A stretch of DNA of 64,000 bases, taken from assembly GCF_019038415.1 (NCBI RefSeq), contig NZ_JAFKRG010000010.1:33077-97076 (forward strand). The letters run 5' to 3'. The stretch is from Synechococcus sp. CCY 9618. Lineage in GTDB: Bacteria > Cyanobacteriota > Cyanobacteriia > PCC-6307 > Cyanobiaceae. Each line of letters begins with the position of its first letter. Positions within the stretch are counted from its first letter, which is position 1. Positions 1 to 9,777 of this stretch are shown piece after piece. The notes beneath the pieces are model-generated. The model was given only the letters and a program-made list of their open reading frames with translations, was not told the origin of the DNA and made no database searches. The position numbers were made by a program, and so were the translations under genes.

Positions 1-151
1 AGTCCTTGCCGCTCTGGTTGGTGAGGGTGTAGTCCACCCGGTCCTGATCGTCGGCCCGCGCCACGGGGGGCGCCACGAGCAGCAGGGTCAGCAGCAGAGG
101 CAGGATCGCCGCCCGGACCCATCGCCATCGGGGCCGGCGGGTCTCTGCCAT
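1..151 (-). CDS. Secreted protein, N-terminus only (likely pentapeptide-repeat protein)
   Basis: The frame starts at an ATG at 149-151 and runs off the left edge, so only 50 codons are visible. It opens with a basic segment (METRRPRWRWVR-like), a Leu-rich hydrophobic core and an Ala-Arg-Ala cleavage site near residue 33, which is a good signal peptide. The mature start (DDQDRVDYTLTNQSGKD) resembles the region just before the repeats in cyanobacterial exported pentapeptide-repeat proteins, but no repeat lies inside the window, so the family is inferred. It lies 32 bp downstream of folC on the same strand. Confidence 0.5.
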   Translation of the reverse strand, partial: MAETRRPRWRWVRAAILPLLLTLLLVAPPVARADDQDRVDYTLTNQSGKD

Positions 152-183
152 GGGCCTGGGAGCTTCGGATCCGAGCACCGTCG

Positions 184-1488
184 TCATGGGCCTTGGCTGG
201 GGGGTACCTCTTCAGGCTGGCCCGGCGCGGCAGCTTCGTCAGCCTGCGGTCCGTCGAGCAGTGGCAGCGCTGCGCCCAGCAGGAACAGGGAGCCCGCCAC
301 CACCGGCAGGGGGCCGGGCGCCAGCAGCCCCATGAGTCCGCCGGCCAGCTCCGGGGCCGTCTGGAGCTGATCGGCCAGATCAGGACAGGCCGCAGCCAGG
401 TCCTGCCGTGTCCAGCTGGCATGGTCCGGCACCGCCACCACCGCCGCCCGATCGCCGGGTCGCAGCAGTTGCTCCAGCATCACCGGCCCCTCCTTGTGGC
501 GCTGGATGCCCAGCAGCCAGCGGCGCGGCAGGCCGCCGTCGAGCCGGTCCAGTTCCCTGCGCAGGGCCGCCGCCGCCGGTGGGTTGTGGGCCCCGTCCAG
601 CAGCAGCTCCCGGCCCCGCCAGCGGCATCGCTGCAGCCGTCCCGGCCAGCGGGTCGCCGCCAGCCCGGCGCGGACCATCCCCTCGTCCAGGGGCCAGCCG
701 GCCAGGGGGCCGTCCGGAGCCACCAGGGCCCGGGCCATCGCCACGGCCACGGCCCCGTTGTGCCGTTGCAGCTCCCCTGCCAGACCCAGCACGGGTCCGC
801 CGTCGGTGGTGGCGGGCAGGGGATCCAGCCAGTGCAGGCGGGCTCCCCGCCGGTGGGCCTCCTCCTCCAGCACCCGGCGGGCCTCGGGGGCCTGGGCGGC
901 GCTGAAGGCCCGGCAGCCGGGGCCCATCACGGCGGCCTTTTCGGCGGCGATGGCCGCCAGGGTGTCGCCCAGGTGCTCGCGATGGTCGAGGCCGATAGCC
1001 CCGAAGCCCACCACGGGCCGGCGCGGATGCACCGTGGTGGCATCCAGCCTGCCCCCCAGGCCCACCTCCAGCACCGCCAGGTCCACCCCTTCGCGGGCGA
1101 AACGGTCGAAGGCCGCGGCGGTGATCAGCTCGAAGGGGGTGAGCCGGTGGCGGCGGGCCAGAGGCTGCCAGCGGGCCAGATCGCCACGCAGGGTGGCCGG
1201 GGCGATCCAGGCGTCATCGATCTCGATCCGCTCGCACCAGCTCACCAGGTGGGGGGAGCGGTAGGTGCCGACCCGCACCCCGGCCGCCCGAAGGATGGCG
1301 TGCAGGAAGGTGCTGATCGAGCCCTTGCCGTTGGTGCCGGCCACCTGGGCCGCGGCGAAGCGCCGCTCCGGATGGCCCCCCGCGGCCAGGGCGCCGACCA
1401 GCCGGTCCAGGCCCAGGTCGATGCCGCGGCGGGCGAAGGGCTCAAGCAGGTCGCCCAGCTCGACGGGAGGTGGCAGCAGGGAGGGCAA
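184..1488 (-). CDS. folC: Bifunctional folylpolyglutamate synthase / dihydrofolate synthase
   Basis: 434 residues. This Mur-ligase-fold enzyme adds glutamate to dihydropteroate and to reduced folates using ATP. The P-loop is GTNGKGS at residues 51-57, followed by the FolC-typical SPHL (residues ~79-82) and the LDGAHNP motif in the C-terminal half. Length is normal. The only workable start is TTG at 1486-1488, because an in-frame stop (the argD stop) lies just upstream. It follows argD by 15 bp and is probably co-transcribed with it. Confidence 0.93.
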   Translation of the reverse strand: MPSLLPPPVELGDLLEPFARRGIDLGLDRLVGALAAGGHPERRFAAAQVAGTNGKGSISTFLHAILRAAGVRVGTYRSPHLVSWCERIEIDDAWIAPATLRGDLARWQPLARRHRLTPFELITAAAFDRFAREGVDLAVLEVGLGGRLDATTVHPRRPVVGFGAIGLDHREHLGDTLAAIAAEKAAVMGPGCRAFSAAQAPEARRVLEEEAHRRGARLHWLDPLPATTDGGPVLGLAGELQRHNGAVAVAMARALVAPDGPLAGWPLDEGMVRAGLAATRWPGRLQRCRWRGRELLLDGAHNPPAAAALRRELDRLDGGLPRRWLLGIQRHKEGPVMLEQLLRPGDRAAVVAVPDHASWTRQDLAAACPDLADQLQTAPELAGGLMGLLAPGPLPVVAGSLFLLGAALPLLDGPQADEAAAPGQPEEVPPSQGP

Positions 1489-1503
1489 GGGTGGGGCGCC
1501 GGA

Positions 1504-2682
1504 TCAGGCCAGGGTGAGCAGGGCCTTCTCCAGACGCTTCACCGCCTTGCGCAGCTGGCGCGGCTTGATCACCAGGGGGGGCACGAAGCGAACCACGCCA
1601 GGGCCGGCGGGCACCACCAGCAGCCCTTCGGCCATGGCGGCCTTGACCAGCTCCGGGGCGGTGGGCCCGCCGGGCTGGAGCACCAGGCCGCGCAGCAGCC
1701 CCCAGCCCCGTTCCCCCGCCAGCTGCTCGGGATGGCGTGCCACGAGCTCCTGGAGCAGCGTCTGCAGCAGGGCGCCGTGAGCCGCCACCTTGGCCAGCAG
1801 GCCGCGGCGTTCGATCTCCTCGATCACCGTGAGGCCGGCCCGGCAGGCGAAGGGGTTGCCGCCGAAGGTGCTGGCGTGGTCGCCGGGACGGAAATGATCC
1901 ACCGCCGCTTTCACCGCCAGGGCGCCGATGGGGATGCCGCCGCCCAGGCCCTTGGCCATGGTGAGGGCATCGGGTTCGACCCCCAGCTGCTCGTACCCCC
2001 ACCAGTGGCCGCTGCGGCCGACGCCGATCTGCACCTCATCGAAGATCAGCAGGATGCGGTGGGCATCGCAGAGTTCCCGCACCCGCCGGAAGAAGGCGGG
2101 ATCGCCGGGGTTGACGCCCCCTTCCCCCTGGAGCGGTTCGAGCAGCACGGCCGCCACCCGGGGACCATCGGCCTCGCAGGATTCCAGCAGGGCCTCGAAG
2201 GCCGCCGTGTCGTTGTAGGGGAAGTAGCGGAACCCCGACACCATGGGTTCGAACCCCTGGTGGTACTTGGGCTGGCCGGTGGCGGTGACCGCTGCCAGGG
2301 TGCGGCCGTGAAAGCTGGCCTCGGCGGTCAGGATCAGCGGATCGGCGATGCCGCGCACCTGGTGGCCGTGCTTGCGGGCCAGCTTGATGGCGGCCTCGTT
2401 GGCCTCGGCGCCGGAGTTGCAGAAGAAGACGCGGTCGGCGCAGCTGCGGGCGACGATCGCCGCCGCCAGCTCCTCCTGTTCCGGGATCCGGTAGAGGTTG
2501 GAGACGTGCTGGAGCTGCCCCAGCTGGTCGCAGAGCCGGCGCCGCAACACCGGGTCGCTGTGGCCCAGGGTGCAGACGGCGATGCCGGCGACCATGTCGA
2601 GATACCGCCGGCCGCCTTCGTCCCACAGCCACACCCCCCGGCCGCGCTTCAGGGCCAGGGGAAACCGGCCGTAGGTGTCCAT
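1504..2682 (-). CDS. argD: Acetylornithine aminotransferase
   Basis: 392 residues from ATG at 2680-2682. This PLP-dependent class III aminotransferase acts in arginine synthesis, converting N-acetylglutamate semialdehyde to N-acetylornithine with glutamate as donor. Visible motifs are NSGAEANEAAIKLAR (PLP phosphate binding), the FDEVQIG cofactor aspartate and the Schiff-base lysine in TMAKGLGGG. The frame stays open upstream through the neighbouring tRNA gene, so a longer start would be an artefact. The start chosen here lies 11 bp beyond the tRNA 3' end, which suggests one tRNA-argD-folC transcript. Confidence 0.95.
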   Translation of the reverse strand: MDTYGRFPLALKRGRGVWLWDEGGRRYLDMVAGIAVCTLGHSDPVLRRRLCDQLGQLQHVSNLYRIPEQEELAAAIVARSCADRVFFCNSGAEANEAAIKLARKHGHQVRGIADPLILTAEASFHGRTLAAVTATGQPKYHQGFEPMVSGFRYFPYNDTAAFEALLESCEADGPRVAAVLLEPLQGEGGVNPGDPAFFRRVRELCDAHRILLIFDEVQIGVGRSGHWWGYEQLGVEPDALTMAKGLGGGIPIGALAVKAAVDHFRPGDHASTFGGNPFACRAGLTVIEEIERRGLLAKVAAHGALLQTLLQELVARHPEQLAGERGWGLLRGLVLQPGGPTAPELVKAAMAEGLLVVPAGPGVVRFVPPLVIKPRQLRKAVKRLEKALLTLA

Positions 2683-2693
2683 CACCGGGGGGA

Positions 2694-2775
2694 TGGGAGC
2701 GGTGGGACTTGAACCCACATGCCCGAAGGCGCTCGATTTTGAGTCGAGTCCGTCTACCAATTCCGGCACGCTCCC
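2694..2775 (-). tRNA. tRNA-Leu (CAA)
   Basis: An 82-nt class II cloverleaf. The acceptor stem pairs GGGAGCG with CGCTCCC and A is the discriminator. The anticodon stem CTCGA/TCGAG encloses CTCAAAA, giving anticodon CAA (codon UUG) with T33 in place. A variable arm is present and the T loop is GTTCAAGTC. No CCA is encoded. It lies between murA and argD on the same strand. Confidence 0.95.
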
Positions 2776-2787
2776 GCAGGGGGAATT

Positions 2788-4089
2788 CTAGGCGGCGGCG
2801 ATCCTGCGGATCGATGCGCCGGCGGCGTTGAGCTTGCCTTCCAGATCCGCATAGCCGCGATCCAGGTATTCCAGACCTCGCACGGTGGTGATGCCGTCGG
2901 CCGCCAGCCCGGCCAGCACCATCGCGGCGGAGGCCCGCAGGTCGGTGCCGTGGACGGGGGCGCCGCTCAGCCGGGCCACCCCCTCGACGCAGGCGGTGTT
3001 GCCCTGCATGCGGATCGAGGCGCCCATCCGCTGCAGCTCGGCCACGTGCTGGAGGCGGTTCTCGAAGATGTTCTCAACCACCATGCTGGTGCCTTCGGCC
3101 GTGGCCAGCAGAGCCATGAACGGGGCCTGCAGGTCGGTGGGGAAGCCGGGGAAGGGCTGGGTGCGCAGATCCACGGCGCGGATCTTGTCGGCGGTGATGT
3201 TCAGGCCGGTGCCATCGGCCCGGATGCGGCAGCCCGCTTCCTCCAGTTTGGTGATCACCGCACCCAGATGCTCCGGAAGGGCGGGGAACACCCGCAGCCG
3301 CGAGCGGGTGATGGCTCCGGCGAGCAGAAAGGTGCCGGCTTCGATGCGGTCCGGGATGACGGCGTAGTCGGCACCGTGCAGGGTCTCCACTCCGACGATG
3401 GTGATGGTGGGGGTGCCGGCGCCGCGCACCTTGGCCCCCATGGCCAGCAGCAGCCGGGCCAGGTCGATCACCTCGGGCTCCTGGGCCGCGTTGTCGATGA
3501 CCGTTTCGCCGTCGGCCAGGGCGGCCGCCATCATCAGGGTCTCGGTGGCTCCGACGCTGGGGCAGTCGAGGTGGATGTGGCCGCCGGTGAGGCGGCGCTT
3601 GCGGCCGGGCACGACGGCGGTGACCACGCCGTGTTCGATGGTGACCTGGGCCCCGAGGGCCTTGAGGCCCTTGACGTGCTCCACCACCGGGCGGGTGCCG
3701 ATCTGGCAGCCCCCGGGAAGGGGCACCTGGGCCATGCCCATGCGGGCCAGCAGGGGGCCGATGCAGAAGAAACTGGCCCGCAGGCTGTTGACCAGCTCGT
3801 AGGGGGGGGAGGACGTGGCGATGTGATCCCCGTGCAGCACGATCGCGTCGCCCCCTCGCTGCACCCTCACCCCAAGGGCCGAGAGGATTTCGCCCATGGC
3901 GGTGATGTCGGTCAGGGGCGGCACGTTGCTGAGTCGCAACCCGTCTTCAGTGAGCAGACAGGCGGCCATCAGCACAAGGGCCGAATTCTTGGCGCCGCTG
4001 ACCCTGAGCTCCCCATCCAGACGCCGTCCACCACTGATCTCCAGCCTGCTGGCGGCGATGGCCTTGACAGGCATGGGGGATACAGTCAT
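2788..4089 (-). CDS. murA: UDP-N-acetylglucosamine 1-carboxyvinyltransferase
   Basis: 433 residues. First committed step of peptidoglycan synthesis: transfers enolpyruvate from PEP to UDP-GlcNAc in the cytoplasm. The catalytic loop [10 protein letters not shown] carries the phosphoenolpyruvate-binding Cys (residue 128, the fosfomycin target), and the substrate-binding SGAKNSAL lies near the N-terminus. I chose ATG 4087-4089 because AGGA lies about 10 nt upstream; an in-frame ATG at 4122 would add 11 unconserved-looking residues with no ribosome binding site. Just downstream comes tRNA-Leu(CAA). Confidence 0.94.
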   Translation of the reverse strand: MTVSPMPVKAIAASRLEISGGRRLDGELRVSGAKNSALVLMAACLLTEDGLRLSNVPPLTDITAMGEILSALGVRVQRGGDAIVLHGDHIATSSPPYELVNSLRASFFCIGPLLARMGMAQVPLPGGCQIGTRPVVEHVKGLKALGAQVTIEHGVVTAVVPGRKRRLTGGHIHLDCPSVGATETLMMAAALADGETVIDNAAQEPEVIDLARLLLAMGAKVRGAGTPTITIVGVETLHGADYAVIPDRIEAGTFLLAGAITRSRLRVFPALPEHLGAVITKLEEAGCRIRADGTGLNITADKIRAVDLRTQPFPGFPTDLQAPFMALLATAEGTSMVVENIFENRLQHVAELQRMGASIRMQGNTACVEGVARLSGAPVHGTDLRASAAMVLAGLAADGITTVRGLEYLDRGYADLEGKLNAAGASIRRIAAA

Positions 4090-4307
4090 GGACAGGAGTC
4101 CTGGTATCAATTTCTGGGGCATCTTGACAACGAATGCTGCTGTCGTCTAGGGGCCGCCGCCCAAACTGGCTTTTGGTTGTCCCCGCGTCCAATCGTTCCC
4201 GCCCCTGATCCGGGGACGGCCTTGATCAGCGGCCCTGGCGACGGAAACGGCACCGGTGATGATTTATGCTCCCACCGACGCCACGACTCCGTGGCGGCTA
4301 CTCGCCC

Positions 4308-4391
4308 GCGGATGTGGCGGAATTGGTAGACGCGCTAGTTTCAGGTACTAGTGGCAGCAATGTCGTGGGAGTTCAAGTCTCCCCATCCGCA
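4308..4391 (+). tRNA. tRNA-Leu (CAG)
   Basis: An 84-nt class II tRNA. The acceptor pairs GCGGATG with CATCCGC, followed by discriminator A. The anticodon stem CTAGT/ACTAG encloses TTCAGGT, giving anticodon CAG (codon CUG, heavily used in this GC-rich DNA). The long variable arm and GTTCAAGTC T loop are present. CCA is not encoded. The next gene starts 10 bp downstream. A second tRNA-Leu lies 1.5 kb away on the other strand, on the far side of murA. Confidence 0.96.
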
Positions 4392-4401
4392 TGATTTATC
4401 C

Positions 4402-4650
4402 ATGATTGTTCTCAAGATCACCAACGCTTCCGACGTCGTTGCCTCAAACATCGGCAAATTTCTGGAACGCCTGACACCTGACGGTTACGACCAGAACAAG
4501 GTTGAGGACATCGTCATCGATCGTCTGGCGGCGAATCTCAAGGCCGAAGGTATCCGGGGTGAGGTGGCGGCGGTCAAGGGGCTGGACCTCCAGGATGATG
4601 ACCTGGTCATCCACGACCGGCTCAAAATCCGGCGCCGGAAGACCATCTGA
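4402..4650 (+). CDS. Small conserved cyanobacterial protein of unknown function
   Basis: 82 residues from ATG at 4402 (MIVLKITNASDVV start). The frame is open further upstream, but that part lies inside the tRNA. The protein is soluble with mixed charge, has no signal peptide or membrane segment, and ends in a basic tail (RLKIRRRKTI). From memory, near-identical openings occur in picocyanobacterial and other cyanobacterial genomes, where it is an uncharacterised conserved protein. Its stop overlaps the apparent start of the RNA methyltransferase gene, so the two are probably translationally coupled. Confidence 0.75.
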   Translation: MIVLKITNASDVVASNIGKFLERLTPDGYDQNKVEDIVIDRLAANLKAEGIRGEVAAVKGLDLQDDDLVIHDRLKIRRRKTI

Positions 4651-5507
4651 CGACCGCCGGATCCGCTGCTGATCCTCGCGGCTTTCCCGAGGCCCTCGAG
4701 CCCATCCGCAGCATCCGCAACCCTCTTATCCAGGCGCTGCGGCGGCTGCATCGTTCCGCAGGCAGGATCGAGCAGGGGCTGCTGCTGCTGGAGGGTACCC
4801 ACCTGCTGCAGGAAGTCCTGCGTCAGGGGCTTGTGCCGGACCTGGTGCTGGCCACTCCGTCCTGGCTCGGGACGCATGGTCTTCTGCTGGCCCGACTGCC
4901 TGCGGCAGTGCCCCTGAAAACCTGCACCGATGTGGTGCTGGACGCCGCCGCCACCACCCGCCACCCGGATGGTGTGCTGCTCACCCTGGCGACCGGCGCC
5001 CTCCCCGCCCCGGGGACCACGACTCCCGACTTTGTTCTGGCCCTCGATCGGCTCCAGGACCCTGGCAACCTCGGCACCCTGCTGCGCACGGCCCTGGCGG
5101 CGGGGGTGGAACGGGTGTGGCTGGGGGAGGGGGCCGATCCGCTCCAGCCCAAGGTGCTGCGGGCGTCCAGCGGTGCGGCCCTGGCCCTGCCGCTGGAGCG
5201 GCTGACGGCCGCAGAGCTGCGGACACGGCTGGCGGCGGGCCGGGCCGTTGGGCTGCAGCTGGTGGCGGCGGTGGTGCCGGAGGCGGACGGGGACGCCCTC
5301 CCCTACTGGGACCTGGACTGGCGGCGGCCCACGGCCCTGCTGCTCGGCAACGAGGGGGCCGGGCTGGATCCGGAACTCGCCCGGCTGGCCGAGCGGCGGG
5401 TGACGATCCCCCACAGCCCGGCGGTGGAGTCGCTGAACGTGGCGGCGGCGGCGGCCCTGCTGCTGCTGGAGCGCTCCCGCCAGGCCCACGGCCGACCCGG
5501 GCCCTGA
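4647..5507 (+). CDS. SpoU/TrmH-family RNA 2'-O-methyltransferase
   Basis: SPOUT methyltransferase using S-adenosylmethionine on rRNA or tRNA ribose. The three family motifs are present: LDRLQDPGNLGTLLRTA, the NEGAGL knot loop and VESLNVAAAAALLL. Coding signal typical of the substrate-binding domain (RSIRNPLIQALRRLHR, LLLLEGTHLLQEVL) extends in frame far upstream of the first GTG at 4833. No ATG, GTG or TTG exists in that stretch. The open frame reaches back to a CTG at 4647 overlapping the previous stop, and I used that as the limit. The true start is unresolved. Confidence 0.85.
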   Translation: MTTAGSAADPRGFPEALEPIRSIRNPLIQALRRLHRSAGRIEQGLLLLEGTHLLQEVLRQGLVPDLVLATPSWLGTHGLLLARLPAAVPLKTCTDVVLDAAATTRHPDGVLLTLATGALPAPGTTTPDFVLALDRLQDPGNLGTLLRTALAAGVERVWLGEGADPLQPKVLRASSGAALALPLERLTAAELRTRLAAGRAVGLQLVAAVVPEADGDALPYWDLDWRRPTALLLGNEGAGLDPELARLAERRVTIPHSPAVESLNVAAAAALLLLERSRQAHGRPGP

Positions 5508-5543
5508 CAGGGGAGAATGCCCCGATCCCTGCAGCAGTAGACG

Positions 5544-7016
5544 GTGACCGCAGCGCCCGCTTCCCCCCCCTCCGGCTTCGATTTCGACGTGATCGTGATC
5601 GGCGCCGGCTATGGCGGCTTTGATGCGGCCAAACACGGGGCCGAGCACGGCCTGAAGGTGGCGATCGTGGAATCCCGCGACATGGGCGGTACCTGCGTCA
5701 ACCGGGGCTGCGTGCCCTCCAAGGCCCTGCTGGCGGCCAGCGGCCGGGTGCGGGAACTGGCCGACGCCGAGCACCTCAAAGGCTTCGGCATCCACGCCGC
5801 GCCGGTGCGCTTCGAGCGCCAGAAGATCGCCGACCACGCCGCCCAGCTGGTGGCCACGATCCGCACCAATCTCACCAAGACCCTGGAGCGCTCCGGCGCC
5901 ACGATCCTGCGGGGCAAAGGCCGGCTCGATGGGCCCCAGCGGGTGGCGGTGCGGGAGACCAGCGGGGTGGAGCGGGTCCACACCGCCCGGGAGGTGATCA
6001 TCGCCACCGGCTCCGATCCCTTCGTGCCGCCCGGCATCGAGACCGATGGCCGCACGGTGTTCACCAGCGATGAGGCCATCAACCTGGAATGGCTGCCCCG
6101 CTGGATCACGATCATCGGCAGCGGCTACATCGGCCTGGAATTCGCCGACGTCTACACGGCCCTGGGCTGTGAGGTCACCATGATCGAGGCCCTGGATCGG
6201 GTAATGCCCACCTTCGATCCGGACATCGCCAAGATCGCCGCCCGCCATCTGATCGACGGCCGCGACATCGATGCCCGCTCCGGCGTGCTCGCCAGCCGGA
6301 TCATCCCGGGTTGCCCGGTGACGATCGAGCTGGTTGACATGGCTACCCGGGAGCCGGTGGAAACCCTCGAGGTGGATGCGGTGCTGGTGGCCACAGGCCG
6401 GGTGCCGGTGAGCAAGGAGCTGAATCTGGCCAGCGTGGGGGTGGAGACGAACCGGGGCTTCATCCCGGTGGACGACGGCCTGCGGGTGCTGGCCAACGGC
6501 GAGCCGGTGCCTCACCTCTGGGCCGTGGGCGATGTGACCGGAAAAATGATGCTGGCCCACACCGCCGCCGCCCAGGGCACGGTGGCGATCGAGAACATCC
6601 TCGGCCACGGCCGCCGCATCGACTACCGCTCGATTCCCGCGGCCACCTTCACCCACCCGGAGATCAGCTCGGTGGGGCTTTCGGAGGCCGATGCCAAGGA
6701 GCTGGCCGAGACGGAGGGTTTCGCCCTGGGCAGCGTACGCAGCTATTTCAAGGCCAACTCCAAGGCCCTGGCCGAACTCGAGAGCGACGGACTGCTGAAG
6801 CTGCTGTTCCGCAAGGACACCGGCGAGGTGCTGGGGGCCCACATCTACGGACTCCACGCCGCCGACCTGATCCAGGAGATCGCCAATGCGGTGGCCCGGC
6901 GCCAGGGGGTGCGGCAGCTGGCCAGCGAGGTGCACACCCACCCCACCCTCAGCGAGGTGGTGGAAGTGGCCTACAAGCAGGCCGCCGCCAGCCTGGCCGC
7001 GCCGGTGGGGGCCTGA
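5544..7016 (+). CDS. lpdA: Dihydrolipoyl dehydrogenase (E3)
   Basis: 490 residues from GTG at 5544. FAD- and NAD-dependent flavoprotein that reoxidises dihydrolipoyl groups of the pyruvate dehydrogenase and glycine cleavage complexes. The FAD-binding GAGYGG sits at 20-25, the redox disulfide is C51/C56 in [13 protein letters not shown], the NAD-binding [10 protein letters not shown] lies near residue 193, and the C-terminal catalytic His-Glu is in HTHPTLSE. Its E2 partner is encoded at 39.9 kb. trpC follows after a single base. Confidence 0.95.
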   Translation: MTAAPASPPSGFDFDVIVIGAGYGGFDAAKHGAEHGLKVAIVESRDMGGTCVNRGCVPSKALLAASGRVRELADAEHLKGFGIHAAPVRFERQKIADHAAQLVATIRTNLTKTLERSGATILRGKGRLDGPQRVAVRETSGVERVHTAREVIIATGSDPFVPPGIETDGRTVFTSDEAINLEWLPRWITIIGSGYIGLEFADVYTALGCEVTMIEALDRVMPTFDPDIAKIAARHLIDGRDIDARSGVLASRIIPGCPVTIELVDMATREPVETLEVDAVLVATGRVPVSKELNLASVGVETNRGFIPVDDGLRVLANGEPVPHLWAVGDVTGKMMLAHTAAAQGTVAIENILGHGRRIDYRSIPAATFTHPEISSVGLSEADAKELAETEGFALGSVRSYFKANSKALAELESDGLLKLLFRKDTGEVLGAHIYGLHAADLIQEIANAVARRQGVRQLASEVHTHPTLSEVVEVAYKQAAASLAAPVGA

Positions 7017-7017
7017 G

Positions 7018-7902
7018 ATGGAGATCCGCCGCCGGCCCCCCAACCCCTCGGTGCGGGTGGCCCACCTGGAATTCGGCACGCCCCATCCCGAGGAGAGCCC
7101 CCGCCACATCCTTGAGGAGATCGTCTGGGAGAAGGACCGGGAGGTGACCGCCGCCCGGGAGCGGGTGAGCCTGGAGGCCCTCAAGCAGCAGGTGGCCGAC
7201 CTGCCCCCAACCCGGGACTTCCGGGCTGCCCTGCGGGCCAGCTGCCGCAAGCCGGCGGTGATCGCCGAGATCAAGAAGGCCAGCCCCAGCAAGGGGGTGA
7301 TCCGGGAGGATTTCGAGCCGGTGGCCATCGCCCGCGGCTACGAAGGCGGCGGCGCCAGCTGCCTGTCGGTGCTCACTGACAAGCGCTTCTTCCAGGGGGG
7401 CTTTGAGGTGCTGGTGGCGGTGCGGGAGGCGGTGGAGCTGCCGCTGCTGTGCAAGGACTTCATCCTCACTCCCTACCAGCTGTTCCAGGCCCGGGCCGCC
7501 GGGGCCGACGCGGCCCTGCTGATCGCGGCGATCCTCACCGACCAGGACCTGGCCTACCTGCTCAAAGTGGCCCGGGGCCTGGGGCTGGCGGTGCTGGTGG
7601 AGGTCCACGACGCCGCCGAGATGGAGCGGGTGCTGGCCTTGGAGGGGGTGGAGCTGATCGGCATCAACAACCGCGATCTGGCCAGCTTCAGCGTGGATCT
7701 GGCCACCACCGAGCAGCTGATGGAGCGCTACGGCGAACAGGTGCGTGCCCGCGGCGCCCTGCTGGTGAGCGAATCGGGCCTGTTCAGCCGCGCCGACCTG
7801 GACCGGGCCGTGGGGGCCGGGGCCGATGCGGTGCTGGTGGGGGAGGCGCTGATGCGCCAGGACGATGTGACGGCGGCCCTGGAGGCTCTCATCGGGGGCT
7901 GA
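7018..7902 (+). CDS. trpC: Indole-3-glycerol phosphate synthase
   Basis: 294 residues from ATG at 7018, one base after the lpdA stop. TIM-barrel enzyme that closes and decarboxylates the anthranilate deoxyribulotide in tryptophan synthesis. The catalytic loop [10 protein letters not shown] lies at residues 84-93, with [14 protein letters not shown] and the phosphate-binding SESGLF and GEALM loops following in order. The ~45-residue N-terminal extension before the first barrel helix is usual in cyanobacterial TrpC. Its last 14 bp overlap the end of the convergent devA. Confidence 0.95.
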   Translation: MEIRRRPPNPSVRVAHLEFGTPHPEESPRHILEEIVWEKDREVTAARERVSLEALKQQVADLPPTRDFRAALRASCRKPAVIAEIKKASPSKGVIREDFEPVAIARGYEGGGASCLSVLTDKRFFQGGFEVLVAVREAVELPLLCKDFILTPYQLFQARAAGADAALLIAAILTDQDLAYLLKVARGLGLAVLVEVHDAAEMERVLALEGVELIGINNRDLASFSVDLATTEQLMERYGEQVRARGALLVSESGLFSRADLDRAVGAGADAVLVGEALMRQDDVTAALEALIGG

Positions 7903-8584
7903 GCCGGCCGTCCTCCACGGCCACGATCCGGTCGGCCACATCGAGGATGCGGCTGTCGTGGGTCACCATCAGGATCGTGCAGCCCTGCTCCCGGGCCAGG
8001 CGCTGCATCAGGCCCACCACCTCCCGGCCGGAGTGGCTGTCGAGGGCGGCGGTGGGTTCATCGGCCAGCACCAGGGGCGGCGCGCTCACCAGGGCCCGCG
8101 CAACGGCCACCCGCTGCTTCTGACCGCCGGAGAGCTGACCCGGGTAGGCCTGCCGGTGGGCGTCGAGTCCTACGGCGGCGAGCATGGCCCCGGCCCGCTC
8201 CGCCATGGCGTCGGCGTCCAGGCTGCCGTCCAGCTCCAGGGCCATCCGCACGTTCTCCAGGGCGGTGAGGCTGCGGTGCAGGTTGTGGGCCTGGAAGATG
8301 TAGCCGTGCCGCCGCCGAGCCAGGGTCAGCTGCTTCGGGCCGGCCCCCTTCAGCTCACGGCCGAGGATGCGGAGGCTGCCGGCCTGGGCGGAGCGCAGCC
8401 CGCCGATGAGGGTGAGCAGGGTGGTCTTGCCGGAGCCGGAGGGGCCGGTGAGCAGGACGATTTCGCCGGCGTGGATCTCCAGGTCGATGCCGTCCAGCAC
8501 CCGGCGGCGCAGGGGACCGGTGCCGAAGTGGTGCTCCAGGCCAGCGATGGCCACCACCGGCTCCGCTCCAGGGTGAGGCGCCAT
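7889..8584 (-). CDS. devA: DevA-type ABC exporter ATPase
   Basis: 231 residues from ATG at 8582-8584, overlapping the last codon of devC by one base. Cytoplasmic ATPase of the LolD/MacB kind. Walker [10 protein letters not shown] is at 47-55, followed by the Q-loop in YIFQAHNL, the signature [15 protein letters not shown], Walker [13 protein letters not shown] and the switch VTHD. The three overlapping genes devB-devC-devA form one operon. In filamentous cyanobacteria DevBCA exports heterocyst glycolipids through a TolC channel; this organism type forms no heterocysts, so the substrate is unknown. Confidence 0.9.
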   Translation of the reverse strand: MAPHPGAEPVVAIAGLEHHFGTGPLRRRVLDGIDLEIHAGEIVLLTGPSGSGKTTLLTLIGGLRSAQAGSLRILGRELKGAGPKQLTLARRRHGYIFQAHNLHRSLTALENVRMALELDGSLDADAMAERAGAMLAAVGLDAHRQAYPGQLSGGQKQRVAVARALVSAPPLVLADEPTAALDSHSGREVVGLMQRLAREQGCTILMVTHDSRILDVADRIVAVEDGRLSPR

Positions 8585-9777
8585 CAGAACAGTTCCGCCG
8601 GATCGGCCGCCTGCAGCCGGCGGCTGGCGATGGCGCCGGAGGCCAGACACATCAGCAGGGTGAGGCCAAACACCAGCAGGGCCCGCGGGGCGGTCATGGC
8701 GATGGGCAGGGCGGTGGCCCGGGCTGCCAGGGCATAGAGGCCCAGCTGCAGGGCGGCGCCGGGCAGGAAGCCGAGGGCCGCCAGCACCAGGGCCTGCTCC
8801 ACCACCACCAGCAGCAGGTAGCGCTGGCGGAAGCCCATGGCCCGGAAGGTGGCGTACTCGCCCAGATGGGCGTTCACGTCGGTGGTCAGCACCTGGAAGA
8901 CGATCACCACCCCCACCAGGAAGGCCATCGCGGTGCCGAGCCCGAAGATCACGCCGATGGGGCTGGCGGTGCGCCAGTAGCTCTCCTCGAAGCGCACGTA
9001 ATCGGCCAGGGTGAGCACCCGCACGTCCTCCGGCAGATGCCGCTGCACCGCGGCCGCCGCCCGGCGGGGGTCCACGCCGGGCTCAAGCCGCAGCAGTCCG
9101 AGGCTGAGGCTGCCCGGATCCCGGTGCGGGAACAGCCGCAGCAGGGTCTGGTCCCCCATCACCAGGGTGGCGTCGGCGCCGAAGGACGCCCCGAGGGAGA
9201 ACAGGCCGGCGATGGTGAGGCTGCGGCGCTCGGCTTCGGTGCTGACGCTCTGGCCCTGCTCCAGCAGGGCGATGGTCTCGGCGTAGGGGCCGCGGGCCAG
9301 GCGATCGAAGAGCACGGTGTCAGTCAGCTTGAGCCGGTCGCGCTGGCGGTTCAGCTCCGGCAGGTTCAGAACCCGGGCGTCAGGGTCCACCCCCAGCACC
9401 TGCACGGTGGCGTTCCGGCGGGTCTGGGGGTTGCGCCAGCTGAGGTTCTGGAGGTAGAGGCCCTGCCCATCGGCCACGCCGGGCACATCCCTGGCCTGGA
9501 GCAGGCGCCGGCGCGGAAAGGTGGAGAGGCTCTGGAGGTTCTGGGCCTTCGGGCTGAGCAGCACCAGCTCGGCCACCAGGGTGCGGTTGAGCAGGGTGTT
9601 GGCGTCGTAGAGGGCGGCCTGGAAGCCCAGCTGGGTGAACATCAGCACGTTGGCGAAGGCGATGCCGGCCAGGGCCACGGCCAGGCGGCCGCGGTCGTGG
9701 CGCAGTTGCCGCCAGCCGAGGGGCAGGCGCCGGCGGCTGCGGCGGACGAGGGCCGCGATCCGGGGGGGCAGGTTCAT
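8584..9777 (-). CDS. devC: DevC-type ABC exporter permease
   Basis: 397 residues. Inner-membrane permease of the FtsX/MacB type. It has one N-terminal membrane helix (residues ~23-45, VALAGIAFANVLMFTQLG), a large periplasmic domain of about 210 residues, then three helices at the C-terminus carrying the FtsX core (GVIFGLGTAMAFLVGVVIVF and LGEYATFRAMGF). It overlaps devB by 4 bp upstream and devA by 1 bp downstream, so a translationally coupled three-gene operon is likely. Confidence 0.9.
   Translation of the reverse strand: MNLPPRIAALVRRSRRRLPLGWRQLRHDRGRLAVALAGIAFANVLMFTQLGFQAALYDANTLLNRTLVAELVLLSPKAQNLQSLSTFPRRRLLQARDVPGVADGQGLYLQNLSWRNPQTRRNATVQVLGVDPDARVLNLPELNRQRDRLKLTDTVLFDRLARGPYAETIALLEQGQSVSTEAERRSLTIAGLFSLGASFGADATLVMGDQTLLRLFPHRDPGSLSLGLLRLEPGVDPRRAAAAVQRHLPEDVRVLTLADYVRFEESYWRTASPIGVIFGLGTAMAFLVGVVIVFQVLTTDVNAHLGEYATFRAMGFRQRYLLLVVVEQALVLAALGFLPGAALQLGLYALAARATALPIAMTAPRALLVFGLTLLMCLASGAIASRRLQAADPAELF

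Noticed and set aside
2240..2262. tRNA T-arm-like GGGTTCGAACCCC
   Set aside because: Lies inside argD coding sequence and has no cloverleaf around it.
193..2712. Very long open frame antisense to folC and argD
   Set aside because: Arg/Gln/Gly/His-rich sequence opposite two clear enzymes; a third-codon-position GC artefact.
4485..7328. 947-codon frame antisense to the methyltransferase and lpdA
   Set aside because: Same artefact; no motif, and lpdA and trpC on the other strand are unambiguous.
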